Below are positions 25,803 through 38,382 of a stretch of 64,000 bases of DNA, piece by piece. Made by a program: the position numbers and the translations under genes. The notes under the pieces are model-generated. The model was given only the letters and a program-made list of their open reading frames with translations, had not been told where the DNA came from and searched no databases. The stretch is from the NCBI RefSeq assembly GCF_009730915.1, contig NC_052487.1:3373928-3437927 (forward strand). The letters are read 5' to 3'. This stretch comes from Dioscorea cayenensis subsp. rotundata. Lineage: Eukaryota > Streptophyta > Magnoliopsida > Dioscoreales > Dioscoreaceae. The stretch's first letter is position 1, and the number at the start of each line of letters is the position of its first letter.

Positions 25803-27621
25803 TCATCGATATGATGCTATCAGAGGTAATCGGGATAAGTCCATCGATTTACTGCTGTAGTACATGTAGAGTATCAGTTGCACAATACCGAGTATTGTCC
25901 CAATACCATTCGGGAGCTGAAATTCACGTTCAAACAAATCTAAATTTAGTAAAGGAGTTTAAAAAAAATGAAAGGGAAAAAATCACTAACAGATAAAAAG
26001 TTCGCGTGAAGGTTCTTACATATATGAAAAAGTCATGTAACAACATCCCATAAGTGAAGAATGAGATGCTCATCAAGAAGGTCGCGAGTGAAAGATAGAA
26101 CGGCATGAACTCCACACTCTTTGTCTTAATAACCAAATTCTGACATTGGAAAAAGAATTAACATTGTGTTAGAACTTGCCCCATTAGTTTAAATTTCGAC
26201 ACTTGAAGATATTATCGAATTGAAACTTACAATGATGAATAACGGGGAAGCGAACATGGAGATGAGAGAAGCAATACTAAGATATCCGACAAAGTTTCGC
26301 CTTGCAGAGCCATTGAAGAACTCAAGGCTAATATAAATGACCAAAGCAAGGGTGGAGAAAACAGCAATCAGAAATGAGGACATCTTCAACTTCATGCAAA
26401 AAAAAACGAAGAAATCAGACTAAAATCACAACTATAATAATTTCCAGACATGACAAAGTTCTGTAACCATGGCAAACCTTCCTCGAGTTCTCAGAGTATA
26501 TGATAAAGATGATCACATAGGTTAATTGGAAGACAGCCCCTACCGAATTCACCGTCGCAACAAGAAGAACCCCTCCCGGGGTCACCCAGGGGAGTCCATA
26601 CCACAACACAATCAAGCAATTCAACAGAGAATATATATAAGGCAATCCGGAGAACTGTTCAGTTGATTTGTTCCCAATAATTCTCCTGAACGTAGGACTG
26701 CAAACAATTCAAAATTTAATAAAAAAATAAGATTAAAAGATGCGAAATTCACTGTGGATCAAAACATTAAGAAAAGAAACATGACAATGAGATACTTACA
26801 ATGGTGACACAAACAGCACAAAAGCAAAGAGATTGCCTGCACAAAAAGAGAAATGGAAGAGTTTCTCAAACAATACAAAACCATCATCAAAATTTAATCT
26901 TTCGATTTGCAAATTCATAAAGGTTCCAACTTTAGGACACAAACAAACAGAAATTCCTAAATCTTTTGCCCAAACACCATCAAACATGGAAACAATCATA
27001 TGGACTAAAGCAAAAAAAAAAAAAGGTTTCCTGCACAAAAACTGAAATGCAAGAGTTTCCAAATTTATAAACCATCGTCTTCAAACAACAAAGAGAAATC
27101 CCAAAATCTTTGCCACTAACTCCATCAAACATGAAAGCAAATGCATGAACAGAACTAAAAAGCAAAGAGATTGCCTGCACAAGAGGACAAACGCAAGAGT
27201 TTCTCGCACAATCCAAATTCACAAACCATCATCAGAACCTAATCTTTCAATTCCCAAATTCATAAAGGTCCCAACTTTAGGACATCCAACAAACACAAAT
27301 CCAAACTCTGTTGCTCAAACACCATCAAACATGAAAACAAACACATGAACAAAAAGCATAGCCTGCAGATTTCTTAAAAAGTCCATACTCATAAACCATC
27401 AGCAAAACCCAATCTTTCAGTTCCCAACTTTACAACATTAAACAAATTTTTTTTTTTATAATCCAAAAATCTTTGCTCAAACAACGTCAAAAACGAAAAC
27501 AAACACATGAACAACAATCAAAAGGAATTGAAATAATATAGAAAGAGAGAAACATACCAGCAACTCCAGCTAAGTAAGAGGAAACACCATGCGAGGAATA
27601 CCCAAGAGAAGCCATGAACAT
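25803..27621 (-). CDS. SWEET2: Bidirectional sugar transporter, SWEET2 type
   Basis: Seven-helix sugar uniporter. Exons: 27621-27558, 26836-26800, 26697-26478, 26389-26231, 26139-26020, 25916-25803. The frame is continuous over 237 codons, and 230-240 is usual for the family. The first MtN3 repeat shows GNLFAFVLFVSP, PTFRRIIGNKSTEQFSGLPY, YSLLNCLIVLWYGLPWV and ATVNSVGA. The second shows FVGYLSIASLISMFASPL, IKTKSVEFMPFYLSLATFLM and LPNGIGTILGIVQLILY. The KSTEQFSGLPY and IKTKSVEFMPFYLS wording is that of clade I SWEET2. Arabidopsis SWEET2 sits in the tonoplast of root cells and limits sugar loss; the same here is inference. An alternative start is the ATG at 27615, two codons downstream. The 37-base exon 2 is typical of SWEET genes. 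The acceptor of exon 4 (GCATGAAG before TTGAAGATG) is the least certain border. Intron 1 holds the tandem repeat described separately. Confidence 0.93.
26830..27520. repeat. Intronic tandem repeat, about four units of 145-195 bp
   Basis: Units run at about 26830-27023, 27024-27168, 27169-27359 and 27360-27520. Shared landmarks on the + strand, in order, are TGCCTGCACAA, GAGTTTCTC, AACCATCATC, TAATCTTTC, CCAACTTTAGGACA and CACCATCAAACATG. The first unit overlaps the real acceptor and start of SWEET2 exon 2. The third repeats the acceptor and the first 17 bases of exon 2 exactly (27174 down to 27157), after which a stop codon follows in frame. Units are diverged, so the expansion is not recent. 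Confidence 0.8.
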
Positions 27622-27807
27622 CTTCTCAAATGCCTCAAAAACACAACAATGCTGAGAGCCAAGAACAACACGTATATAATCCAAGCAAGTCCCAATCTCT
27701 GTCGATTGCCCACGTTCGTGAAATGCTGAGTTCCTCTCTTCGAAATTATTAATAATCAACGCAGAGAAAAACTTCCTTGTTTTTTTCTCTAATTGTACTT
27801 GTTTTTA

Positions 27808-27816
27808 CTTATATAA
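27808..27816 (-). promoter_or_regulatory. Probable TATA box of the SWEET2-type gene
   Basis: The minus strand reads GGTTATATAAGTAA about 190 bases before the start codon, which would leave a leader of about 150 nt. The match to a plant TATA box is good, but the region is AT-rich so chance matches are common. Confidence 0.4.
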
Positions 27817-27951
27817 CCTTGCAAAATCTTAAAATTAATTTGTTACCCAATAAAATCCTATAAGTTTACCAAATGAATTTATTTAATAATAATTAAAAAA
27901 ATTAAAAAAATAATGTTAATAAATATTAATTGAATTAGTAATTAAATACAA

Positions 27952-28181
27952 AAGCCACCTGGTTCAAGTGATTAGAGACACTAACTCGGATGTCTTAAGG
28001 GAGGATAAAAACGGCATGAGTTTGAAACCCATGTAAATATATTAACTCTGTTTGAATTTGAATTCCCTGTATAAACCCCAACAACTTAAGATGAGGGCAC
28101 GGTAGACATCAACTCTGCTTACATCCCTCGAGGTTTGGTGTCTACAGTCAAATGTAGTGTTGATTTATTGTGTTTTTTTTT
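27952..28181 (+). mobile_element. Probable tRNA-derived SINE
   Basis: A box A-like CTGGTTCAAGTGATTAGAG near 27958 and a box B-like GAGTTTGAAACCC near 28018 sit at a promoter-like distance. The 3' part ends in a T run at about 28170-28181, the usual end of one class of plant SINEs. I could not find a clear target duplication. It lies just upstream of the SWEET2-type promoter. Confidence 0.55.
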
Positions 28182-29756
28182 CAAGCATTGAGTAGTGCTC
28201 TTAAATAATTAGCGATCTATTTGATATCTTTTGCGGAACTACCCCTCTTAGAAAGGTCATGAATAAATTAATTACCTTATAAAGTCATCAACACCTAAAA
28301 ATTTTGTCTATCCCTGATGTGTTTTCCCTTTTTTTTCTCTTTTCTTTTATAAAGATACATAATCATCACTTGTGGTTACACCCCAGTCTTTTATTTCTTT
28401 GTGTCTATTCTCACTTTTATTATTATTATTTTTTTTGGTAATTCTAAGCTTATTTATTCATATTAATAAATTTTAAGTAGTTTATTTACTTTTTCATTTT
28501 TTTTAAAAAAAACCCTACACTTTTAACTATGATTAAGCCAAACTTTGTAATGACACACATATATTGATAGGGTCATTTCTCTAACAACATTCATAGATAA
28601 TTTATTTATCAACGTTCTCTCCCAGCCATTGAATAAATAGTAAGAAGTTAAAAGCATAGTTTTTTAATCCAACCAACCACATTTTCACCTATTAAATACA
28701 TCACAAAATGTACTGTATATAATATACTATTTATGCTCATTCTTCTCTCTGTCTCTCTACTAGTTGTTCTCCCAACTTTTTCATTCTCTGTGAACGTTCG
28801 TAGCCGATATTCTACGAGCGTCCGTGAATGATGTAATGGCTATATATATATATATACACATATCTTATATTAAGATTATATTAGAATATGAGGGTTTATA
28901 TGAAAATATGTAATTTAATTTTTATAAGGATATACGTGTTAAAATGTAAATCCATTTGATTGACGGGTCACAGCGTTTCAGACCACGAGTTTTTCGCTGT
29001 TTGAGACGTTTGGAAATAAATGTCTCACGCGCTCTCAGACCGGTCCGGTCTCTGTCAATCCTACTCATTTTCCCTCTTTTTTTTAATTAATTAATTAATA
29101 ATAATAATAATAATAATAATTCATCCGGTGAATTGTTGATAAATAGAAATTTTTTAATTAGTAGTTTTTTTTTTTTTTAGTAGACAAAACAAACAAAGTA
29201 CAGATTTTATAGAGTATGATGGTTTTAAACTGTTTTGTTTTTATAACCTGACAATTTAAAACTTTAAACATCAAAAAAAAATTAAGAATAATTTTATTAT
29301 ATTTAATTTTTTATTTTGAAGTCAATATTAAATCTAATAAATTTGATTTTGCTTAATAAAAATCATATCTCATGTAGGCATAAATAAAAACAATTAGATA
29401 TTGAAAATTTTATTATACAAAAATTTTAATTAATGAAACAATCAATTATTTGGGTCTAACTTAATATCCTAGGCATATCTAGATATGACATGATAATATG
29501 TAACCACCGCCCAGTATTGTGGTTTGTCACATAGACAGTGGATGGGCAGATGTAGAGTCATGCATAGTAATATAGAGCAGATGTAGGGTCACACATAGTA
29601 ATATAGTAGTTATGTTCATCCGCTATTTCTAATCTCTGATATTGTTCACAATATTGTTAAAATGGACCCCATGAGTTTCTCATGGGAGGAATTGTATCTC
29701 TTTTTAAACCTATATGATAAGAAATTTATTAACTCGGTATGGTTTCTGCAAATCTC
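28182..29756. other. AT-rich intergenic DNA
   Basis: No gene recognised. 28960-29060 is unusually GC-rich for the region and contains the palindrome ACCGGTCCGGT. 29528-29606 holds a short tandem pair built on GCAGATGTAG..TAGTAATATA. Confidence 0.4.
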
Positions 29757-29886
29757 TTGGGCATACATGTGGCGGACTTTTATTATCCCATATGATGTAT
29801 GACATAGTTAATAAATCACTAGGATATTGATAAACCACTGTAATTAATGTATCTCCATACATATATGTTACTTAATAAACCCTTAC
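29757..29886 (+). repeat. Dispersed repeat, copy 1
   Basis: Begins near GTGGCGGACTTTTATTATCC and ends near CTTAATAAACCCTTA. The same stretch occurs in opposite orientation at 42468-42592. Shared blocks are GGCGGACTTTT, TTAATAAATC, CACTGTAATTA and GTATATC/GTATCTC. Family unknown to me. Confidence 0.7.
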
Positions 29887-29899
29887 ATGCATCTATTAT

Positions 29900-29901
<2 letters not shown>

Positions 29902-29969
<68 letters not shown>
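29902..29969. repeat. (AT)n microsatellite
   Basis: An uninterrupted dinucleotide run of about 68 bp ending in ACACACATACAT. The longest simple repeat in the window. Confidence 0.97.
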
Positions 29970-29978
<9 letters not shown>

Positions 29979-31048
29979 ATATATAATATGTGATTAATCA
30001 GTCAAAAAAAAAAAAAATAAACATTAAGATGTTCAAGTCTTGCACTTCACCATGAAGTAGATTGTTAGAACAACTTGTATGTTGACCTCAAAGGTTGGCA
30101 AATTAATTAAGTAACCAAATATAAAATTGAATCATGTTATCCTTAATCAGAAGCATATTAACAAAATAATGGGTTAATTACAATTAGTAGCGCTAATCTC
30201 CGCAATTTTTGTAGTGAATATAAATAGATAAACAAATAATACTACATTTCGTATGGTTTCGCTTGTTTGTTGTTGTTCTAACTTTAAAGAAACCATATAT
30301 AAATCTAAGATTAATATAGAAGTTATATATATAATATGATGACGTAAACACATATGTTATATTATTATTTAAGAAATATATATTTTATGTCACAAACAGC
30401 CCACCAAAGGATGAAATGGATATGCGCTAATGTAGGACGCAGGGTTGGCAACTTGGCATCGGTGGAGGTCTTATCCACATAATAAGCTTGGTTTTTTGCA
30501 CAAGAAACCAAAAGAAGCTATGTGTGTGTGTGTGTGTATTAATGTATATATAAATTAGTATATGTTTTTCAGGATACCTAATTATTTTTTTAAAATCTAA
30601 GAAAGTTTGATGGTAGCGGTTAATTAGATTATGATCTAATGACTGTTATTTGTAAGAGTGATGTGCAGATTTCACTTTAATTACAATGTTATTACACTAT
30701 TATTATTGTTAGAATTGTATATTATTATTAACTACTATTGGATACTATAAATGAATGAACAATGACTGTTAGATTTGTATTTGGCGGCCATTGAACATAT
30801 CTAGATTTGAAATCTAAGGGTGGCCTAAAAGATAGGCCTATATATATATTAGTGAAACTCTAAAGATTTATAATAAATCGTTGACTCATTACCGTGAAAT
30901 AGACAAACAGTAAAATATTTAACTCTCATATGGAAGATTTAAAGTTTGGCTCTCTACTAATGTCTAGTTGAGACGTAATAAAACGTGTGTGGTGACTTGT
31001 AAACATTGTCAAATATATATATAATGAATATGAACTAAATTAAATTTC

Positions 31049-31085
<37 letters not shown>

Positions 31086-31484
31086 ACATGTGAAAAATGT
31101 GCGGAAGAAAATGGAATAAGGCTATTGAATATCAAATTGTGATATAGTTTATCTGTACTTCATTTTATCTTTTTGTTATTCTGATTTAATCTCTTCTTTG
31201 AGTAAGTAGTGTATTTGGTTTGGGGATAAGTGATAAGCTATTTTATTATATGATATAGCGTTTATTTATGAATTTAATTGATTTAATAAAATTTAATTTA
31301 TAATAATAAAATAATAACAATTTATAGATATTATTATTAATTATAATAAATTAATATTAAACACTATTAAATGTGATAACTTGAACTTGTTAAAATTGGG
31401 CAGGTCTAGGCCCATACTAGAGTTAAATCGGACATGATTTTTTTTTTTTTTAACAATTAAATCTTACCTAAGAAAAATCCCATA

Positions 31485-31520
<36 letters not shown>

Positions 31521-32208
31521 AAATCGATAAAAAAAAAATTTCAGGCATTTATATATGCTTTTTGGGTTGCCCTCTCAATAAATTTTTTAGATCCATGCTA
31601 GGCTAGACGGTGTACTCAAGAGTTATATTTGTAGAGTATTAACTTAATATAAAAGATTGCTAAATCATACCTATATAAGAATTACATTTATCTATATATT
31701 TATAAAATATTACTTTTCATTTATATATGCCTTACACACCAAGATCAGCCAATGGATTTTGTCAGAATACATAAAAGCCATTAAAAAACAAATCCTTCCA
31801 ATTTATTTTAGTCACTCATATTATATGGCAAAGAAAAAGAAGATTTTGTTTAAAAAAAAACGTATATATTAGTCAATGATAATTTTTTTTAAATAGATTT
31901 TCAAGTATTTTTAAGGGGTATATTAGTATATATGACTCTCTACACACATATATAAGCTGGTTGTGATTATGACAAGAAGGAATAGCTGAGCCATGAAGCA
32001 TTTGATTTGTGTATGAGAGATGATCATCAATGCATGATTTAGATAAAAAAAAAAATTTATGCATATGTATAGGGTAGTTTCTGATATAGTAAAAAAAGTG
32101 ACAAGAGGTAATAAAAAACTATATTATATATATTTTTTAATTAAATTTTACTTATAACAACAGCTCTTAAATTTTATCTTTTTGAATAGAGGTGGTAACC
32201 GGTTGGAC
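29970..32208. other. AT-rich intergenic DNA with microsatellites
   Basis: No gene recognised. Simple repeats: (TTA)n at 31050-31084, (TA)n at 31488-31517 and a short (GT)n near 30522-30537. Confidence 0.45.
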
Positions 32209-32960
32209 CAGAGATGGAGAGTGGCCTCCCCATCCCTACCCCCCTAAAAAGACGGGGACGGGGAATTCCTATCCCGAAATCCCCACGGGAAAAAAATTCT
32301 TCCATCCTCGTCCCCATGGGAAAACCTCCCCGTGAAAATCCCCGCAGGGATTTCCATGCTAATACACTTATAAATTTTAGTTATCTTTAAAAAATTTTAA
32401 TACCAATATGCCTATGAAAAACATAAAAATCATTCACCGTAAAGCTCCACAAAATAACATATCAAAAACTTAAAACAAAATAAATAAAAAATCTCCAAAT
32501 ATTTATCACTTGAAAGCAAACTATAAATATAGAACTAATACAAGTGCATATACAATCTAATACATAGAGAACTCAATGAAACTACTCAACATTTTGAATC
32601 GCAAACCGTGAAAAGGCCACACACAAAATCAACATGCTTTTGTATCATGTATTTTCAACAATCAAACAATAAAAATTAATAACAAATTACTAAAATAATA
32701 GGCTTATTGCAAAATTAACAAATCACTCAAAAACATAATATTTTGAGAATTATAATAGGAAAAATATAATTAATTAAAATAAATTAACTGGGATGGGGAT
32801 CCTGAAGGGGGAGAGAGCACTCTCTGTCCTCACCCCATTTAAGGAAATAGGACAAATTGATCCCCATCCCCACCTCCACAGAGAGAAAAAGCAGAAAATT
32901 TCCATCCCTATCAGTCATGTTCCCTCTAGGATGGGGATACCCCACCGAATACCGCCCCTG
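32209..32960. mobile_element. Probable hAT-type non-autonomous element
   Basis: About 750 bp with C/G-rich arms (GGGGACGGGGAATTCC-like on the left, GGATGGGGATACCCC-like on the right) around an AT-rich centre (32360-32785). The left end reads CAGAGATGGAGAGTGG; the right end, reversed, reads CAGGGGCGGTATTCGG. Flanks GGTTGGAC (32201-32208) and TTTTTGGAC (32961-32969) share TTGGAC, a weak trace of an 8-bp target duplication. Open frames over the arms come only from base composition. Confidence 0.5.
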
Positions 32961-33392
32961 TTTTTGGACTTGCACAACTTGCCCCTTCATAACCTCTCAA
33001 GTCACATGTGATTTTAATGTTGCATTTCTCTAACTCCAACCCCCTTCATTTTTATTTTTATTTTTATTTTTATTCAGAATTATTACTAACCTCACATGGT
33101 CACATGAATTTTCACCAAACCCTTTTTGTTTTAAATATGGATAAACTATAAACAAAACTCAAATACTTAACTTTCGAATTGAACAATGAATGCATAAAAG
33201 GATCAGGACATGATGAACTTAGGCCCAATTTGAACCCAGCTCTCCGAGAATATGGGCCCCATGAAAACAAAGAATGCATCAAAGAATCAACTCCTAATGA
33301 AATGCCCTCCAAGTGATATTGGGCCCGCAATGTACTCAGCCCACTAAATTTCCGATTCTAACAGTTGTAATTTTCAAGGACCAAGAGACTTA
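32961..33392. other. Intergenic DNA
   Basis: No gene recognised; contains an imperfect (TTTTTA)n tract at about 33047-33074. Confidence 0.4.
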
Positions 33393-34013
33393 TGCTATGT
33401 TTGGATTGAGGGCTGACGAGGGAACATAAAAGAAAGAGAAAGTTTTGGAGGGTCATAGTGAGTCATTCCCTTGTTTGGATCAAATTTTTTAATTTAACCA
33501 AAGGAAATTAATGGTTAATTCTGACATTCCAAAACCTCACTTTTTCTGGTCCCCTAATTTGGGGTGCCATGGCAAAAGGATAAAGGACATAGGAAAGAGA
33601 GATGCCTACATTCAATCAATTGATTCACCATGGTAGAGAAGAAAAACGGCGCACAGACCATACTTGAGCTTCGGATCAATGTCCCCAGAAGCAGAAAGGG
33701 AGAACCTTCTAAAAATTATATAATTTTTTAAAAGACCTTAATACCCTCAATTTTTTTAATTAATTACATAACATCACTTCATAAGTTTTTTTTTTTTTAA
33801 CCTTTTTCAATTTAATTTTATAAGTAATTTTTTATTTAATAATAAATGTATAATTGGTAAATCATATTATTATATATTCTTTGCTTTCATTTCTCTTCTT
33901 TAACCAAATAGGGTTTTTCAGAAGACCCTTCTTTCCTTTCCTTTACTTTTGCTTTCTTTCACTCCTTTTTCTTTTCTTTATTTTTCCTTCTACTTTTAGA
34001 TCCAAACACTATA
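33393..34013. mobile_element. TIR element with TTA target duplication (PIF/Harbinger-like MITE)
   Basis: The left end is TGCTATGTTTGGATT; the right end, reversed, is TATAGTGTTTGGATC. TTA flanks both ends (33390-33392 and 34014-34016). The element is 621 bp with a polypyrimidine-rich right half and no coding capacity. A three-base TTA/TAA duplication is the rule for PIF/Harbinger elements. Confidence 0.65.
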
Positions 34014-34909
34014 TTAAGCTTAAGGAAGATTTATGTTTCCTCAACCTAATCTGTACAATCAACCAAGGAAAAAAGCAATGTGAATCGGTTTCTATAAACA
34101 CAAGAAGTTAAAAGGAATTAAGTTGGAGGATGCCATGTAAGCAATCAAATACAACTTCAACTCCCTTGGTTCTCTAGCTATTGACATCGGGGAAATGATA
34201 CCTACATAGAAACTATCTTAGACACTAGACTCTAAAAGATCAAACTAATCACATCTAGGATGAATAATTTCCTAGTATAACTATCATCTCAATGTGACTA
34301 ATATCTTTTAACCACAGTTCATATTCACCACTAATGGATGTCTAGATTTTATCTTACGTTATTACTTGGTTAACCTGATTTTCTTAGTCTGCTCAATTGT
34401 ATATTCCTTTCTTATACGACATTGTCATAGAAAGTTTTTTTTTCTACTTAATAAAAATATAGTTTATTATTTTTTTAATAAAAAAATATTAGTTTAACTT
34501 TATAACCCAATGTATCTATGCACATAATGGAGGAAATTTGGGCTTTATATCCAATTTCATGGTTTTTTTTAGGGTATCCAAGCAATTTTTATTCCATTTT
34601 TATTAAACAAAAATGCTATTTAACTAAATTTTTAACAAAACAAAATTCATTAAAAAATCATAAGATAATATACACATAAAGGAGTGATTGAACAGGTTGA
34701 TTTCACCCTCTTATAATCATATCAGTGCATTTGGCGTCTATGAAAAATAGTCTGTAATCGATTTCTTTTATAGAAAACAAACCATTTGTTATCACTCCTT
34801 TTTTGCAATTGTATTATGATTGATGATGAGTTGGAAAAAAAACTGATTAGGGAGGAAATGTACTTAAAACGATTTTTTTTTTTTTACCAAAGAAATATAA
34901 CACATAGAT
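34014..34909. other. Intergenic DNA
   Basis: No gene recognised and no clear repeat ends. Confidence 0.4.
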
Positions 34910-35448
34910 TAGAGGTGGGCACAGGCTGTCCGACAACCCGACATGGCCTGTGGCCGGCCCGGAACTGGCCCACCGGGTCACTGACCGGAGGGCTGGGCCA
35001 ACAACTCGTAACGGCCCGTCACGGAGAGGCCCGGTTACGGGTTCGGCTTGCCCCAACCCATGGCCCGACTGGTTGGCCCGCCAGGCCAAACCCGGGTTGC
35101 AACTCGGCCCGGCTTGCCGGGCCCAACTCGTTTTTTGAATTTTTTTTTTGAATTTTTTCCTTTTTTTTAAATTTTCTGAATTTTTATTTTTTTTTAATCG
35201 GGTGGGCCAATCCGGCTCAGCCCGCTGGGCCCAATCTGCGGGGTTGACATGCCGACCTAACCCGTCTGGCCGACCCGGCTCGCCAGGTGAACATGGAAGA
35301 TGGGCCAATTCCGGGCCCGGTTTTCTGTGACTCGGACCCACCGGATTCGACGGGCCAACCCGACCCGGCAAGTTCTACACCCAACAGGGCTGGGTCTAGG
35401 TCGGTGAGCCGGTGAACCGCAACCCGACGAGTCCTGTACCCACCTCTA
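34910..35448. mobile_element. GC-rich hAT-type non-autonomous element
   Basis: The 539 bp start TAGAGGTGGGCAC and end, reversed, TAGAGGTGGGTAC (12 of 13 matching). They are flanked by 8-bp direct repeats ACATAGAT (34902-34909) and CCATAGAT (35449-35456). Both arms are packed with GGCCCGG and CCCGGC motifs around a T-rich centre (35130-35200). Long open frames on both strands are a by-product of the GC-rich, stop-poor composition. hAT assignment rests on the 8-bp duplication and the TAGAGGTG-type end. Confidence 0.8.
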
Positions 35449-35472
35449 CCATAGATTAGATTTCCCATCAAC

Positions 35473-35474
<2 letters not shown>

Positions 35475-35509
<35 letters not shown>
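35475..35509. repeat. (AT)n microsatellite
   Basis: A dinucleotide run of about 35 bp immediately outside the hAT-type element. Confidence 0.95.
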
Positions 35510-35512
<3 letters not shown>

Positions 35513-35850
35513 CACATAATATGTATTTTTGAAGTCGGTATTTATGGAAATAGATTTTTTTAATGTAATTATATATTCAAATATACATTTTTGTATAGAC
35601 AAAAATTTTATTCAAGGATGTCAAATGGCATACATAATACAATACCTTAAGAATACCCCAACACCAAGAGCGGCATGAAACTAAGAAAAATTTAAAAATA
35701 TTTTAATATTGTTTAACAACAAATGATAATTAGATACCAAAATAAGCATTTGGACCCAGTCAAGGAACTAAAAACACTCTGATATGAAACCAAATTTTTA
35801 AATAATTTCAATTAATTCAGATTTGTAGGAATTCTAAATATATACTTTAA

Positions 35851-36404
35851 GGCTTTGCTTGGATGAGGTGAAGAAATGTTTTGTAAAGTAAAGTAGAGTA
35901 GGGTAAAGTAAGGTAAAGTAATGCAAAAGGAGATTTTAAGTTATATCTTATTTGGATTGAAAGTAAGGTAAATGGAGGTTATCAAACCTTGTAGTGTTTG
36001 GATTGAGGGTAATAGAAGGTAAGATTTTATATGAAAATTACTAAAATGCCCTTGAAGCTATAAATTATATTTTATACGAATTTTAATTTTATACATACAA
36101 TATTATTTTTGTTAATTAAATATTTTTATTTGAATATTACTATTTATTTTATTTTTCACGGACATCAAATCTAATTTGTTATATGGGGCATGCATGTAAT
36201 TAATTAATTTCAAGAGGGATATTTTCATTATGGAAAAAGTTCAAGCCTCCAATTTGGGGTTGAAAAAGGGGGTTAAATGGAAGTTTTTCAACCATCAATT
36301 TAACCCCCAACTACCCTACCTTGCATATAATTTTGGATCCAAGCAAGGGTTGGTCAACAATCTTCTCTTACAAAACCTTAATTTACCCCCTCCCAAACAA
36401 GCCC
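35851..36404. mobile_element. TIR element with TAA target duplication (PIF/Harbinger-like MITE)
   Basis: The left end is GGCTTTGCTTGGATG; the right end, reversed, is GGGCTTGTTTGGGAG. TAA lies on both sides (35848-35850 and 36405-36407). Inside near the left end is a run of AAAGTARGGT-like units. It is 554 bp; the open frame at 36230-36487 lies across its right end and is not a gene. Confidence 0.7.
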
Positions 36405-36407
36405 TAA

Positions 36408-38343
36408 ATTATTGTGTCAGCAAATGCATATATCGTCTAACAGAGTGGCGTCTTATACCAAATATTATTGTGGCCAATGTCAGTTAACCACATCATATAA
36501 AAAAATCTAAATAATAATAATAATAATAATTTCCTATGGAGTAGATCTACATGCATAAAAAATGTCACATAAAAAAAAACTAATTGATATAATATTGGCT
36601 CTGCCATAATAATGATAAGTTTCTACAATAAAAGAGGAACTGAACATTAATTGGGAAAAAAAAGGCAAAAATGAAAATTATCTTGATAAGAACCAACAAT
36701 CCATTAATAAAGTTAAATGAAAATATACTCATTTTATTATTTTAACCAAATAAATAAATAGATAAATGGTTAGATAAATGATAACAGCAGCACAAACCAT
36801 GACACAGTAGAGCAAACCATCTGAATAGCATCATCACACACTAGTTTTTAAACAAACAGAAAGAAGTCTGGCAAATATGCTGGAAATAATGTGTAATGCA
36901 CCATGACAAACACATACTCAACTGCTCACAAGATTTTTTTTTTTTAAAAAAAAAAACACACATCTATGACTTTTAAGTATGACCTTCAGAGTTCAGAACA
37001 ATGACAGCACAAATAAAACCAAAACCTGCTCCATAGACGAAATATATGGAGTACACATTATTATACTATGAAACTATACATAACTTAGACAAACAAATCA
37101 CTAAACAATACCCTTTTAACAGCCAAAAATATTAAAATTAGACAAAACAAAATGAACTAATGTGCAAATAGCCTATTGCAACCAGAACAGAATCAAAGGA
37201 AAGGTTTAACTTCCAGATACCAGCATTGGAGCGGAAGAGCATCTCGTCATTTGGAAAAGCTTTGATCTTGTCTTTCTAGATCCAATCATGATCTCCCTTC
37301 AGACAAATCGAATGAGAAAAGAATTAGAGAAGGCACAATGAGAATTAAATGTAATGCATATGAAAATAAAAAAAAAAATTAATGGAAAAAAAAGCTACAT
37401 TCCATGTCAAGTTAAAAGGACCACCAAGTTCCACACAGGGAGCTTTGAAATTTGCATATGCTTAATCTGATAGATAGACTACTTGCAGCACCAGGATCTT
37501 AGCTCATGCGATTGGACACATGATTTGCTATTCTACTACATGGATAAAACTCAGGTTCCTGTTCCACTATTTCAAGAGTAAATCCAAATAACAACTTTTT
37601 TATATTCTCTCAGAGCATTCAGAAAATAAGGTGAAAGAAGTTATGTGGTGAGAAAATCAAGCCTTTGTATTATATTTTCTAGTTTGGTAAAGAAATAAAT
37701 GTCAATTTAAGAAATGCTTTTGAGTATGACACTAGCAAGATCAATAGAAAATTGCATAGGTAATGCCCGCAAAAAAAAGAACATCTCAGAACACCATATT
37801 TCTGCTGGCCGAGTTAAGAGCAATATGACATGAGAACCAACCCACCTCATATGCACCAACCTTGCCAAGGCTTATACTGAACTAACATAGTCATGGGACC
37901 AACTTAAACAACATCTGCATGACAAAGCTTTGGCTAGAGTAAGGCAGGAAATTCAATTACCTTCAAAGTGCCTTACAAATTATCAAACAAAAAACTTAAA
38001 AGTGAAGCAATTTTAGGCCCAAAAGTTGTGTCATCACTCATCATCAATCAACAAATTGGAGCAGAGTCCACAGAAGATGAACAGTCAATTATTCAAGTTA
38101 TACAACAACTGTAGAGAAATTGGATTATCATGAAAGAAAACCAGTATTTTAAATTAAAAAAGAAAAAAAAAGGGGGAAGATTCCTGTTGTTTGAGCCTGC
38201 AACTATCAAATTGGTAAAATGTTGACATCATCAAACGAATCGTGCTGATTAAAGAACAAACAAGTTCCGCCAGAAAACTATTATGCAAGTATTCCAACAA
38301 ATCATTGAGCGACACTGTTCACACACTTGCACAGAGAGAAAGA

Positions 38344-38382
<39 letters not shown>

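Noticed and set aside
27622..27759. In-frame upstream extension of SWEET2 exon 1
   Set aside because: It contains no ATG and lies where the 5' untranslated region is expected; family members start just before the first helix.
28960..29060. Possible hairpin or regulatory island
   Set aside because: GC-rich with a short palindrome, but no extended stem or known motif; left as plain spacer.
32784..33011. Open frames on both strands in GC-rich sequence
   Set aside because: They are within the right arm of the 32209-32960 element and resemble no protein.
34786..35513. Several overlapping open frames on both strands, Gly/Pro/Arg-rich
   Set aside because: They lie within the GC-rich hAT-type element, where stop codons are rare; no domain is seen.
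36230..36487. 85-codon plus-strand frame
   Set aside because: It spans the right end of the TIR element at 35851-36404.
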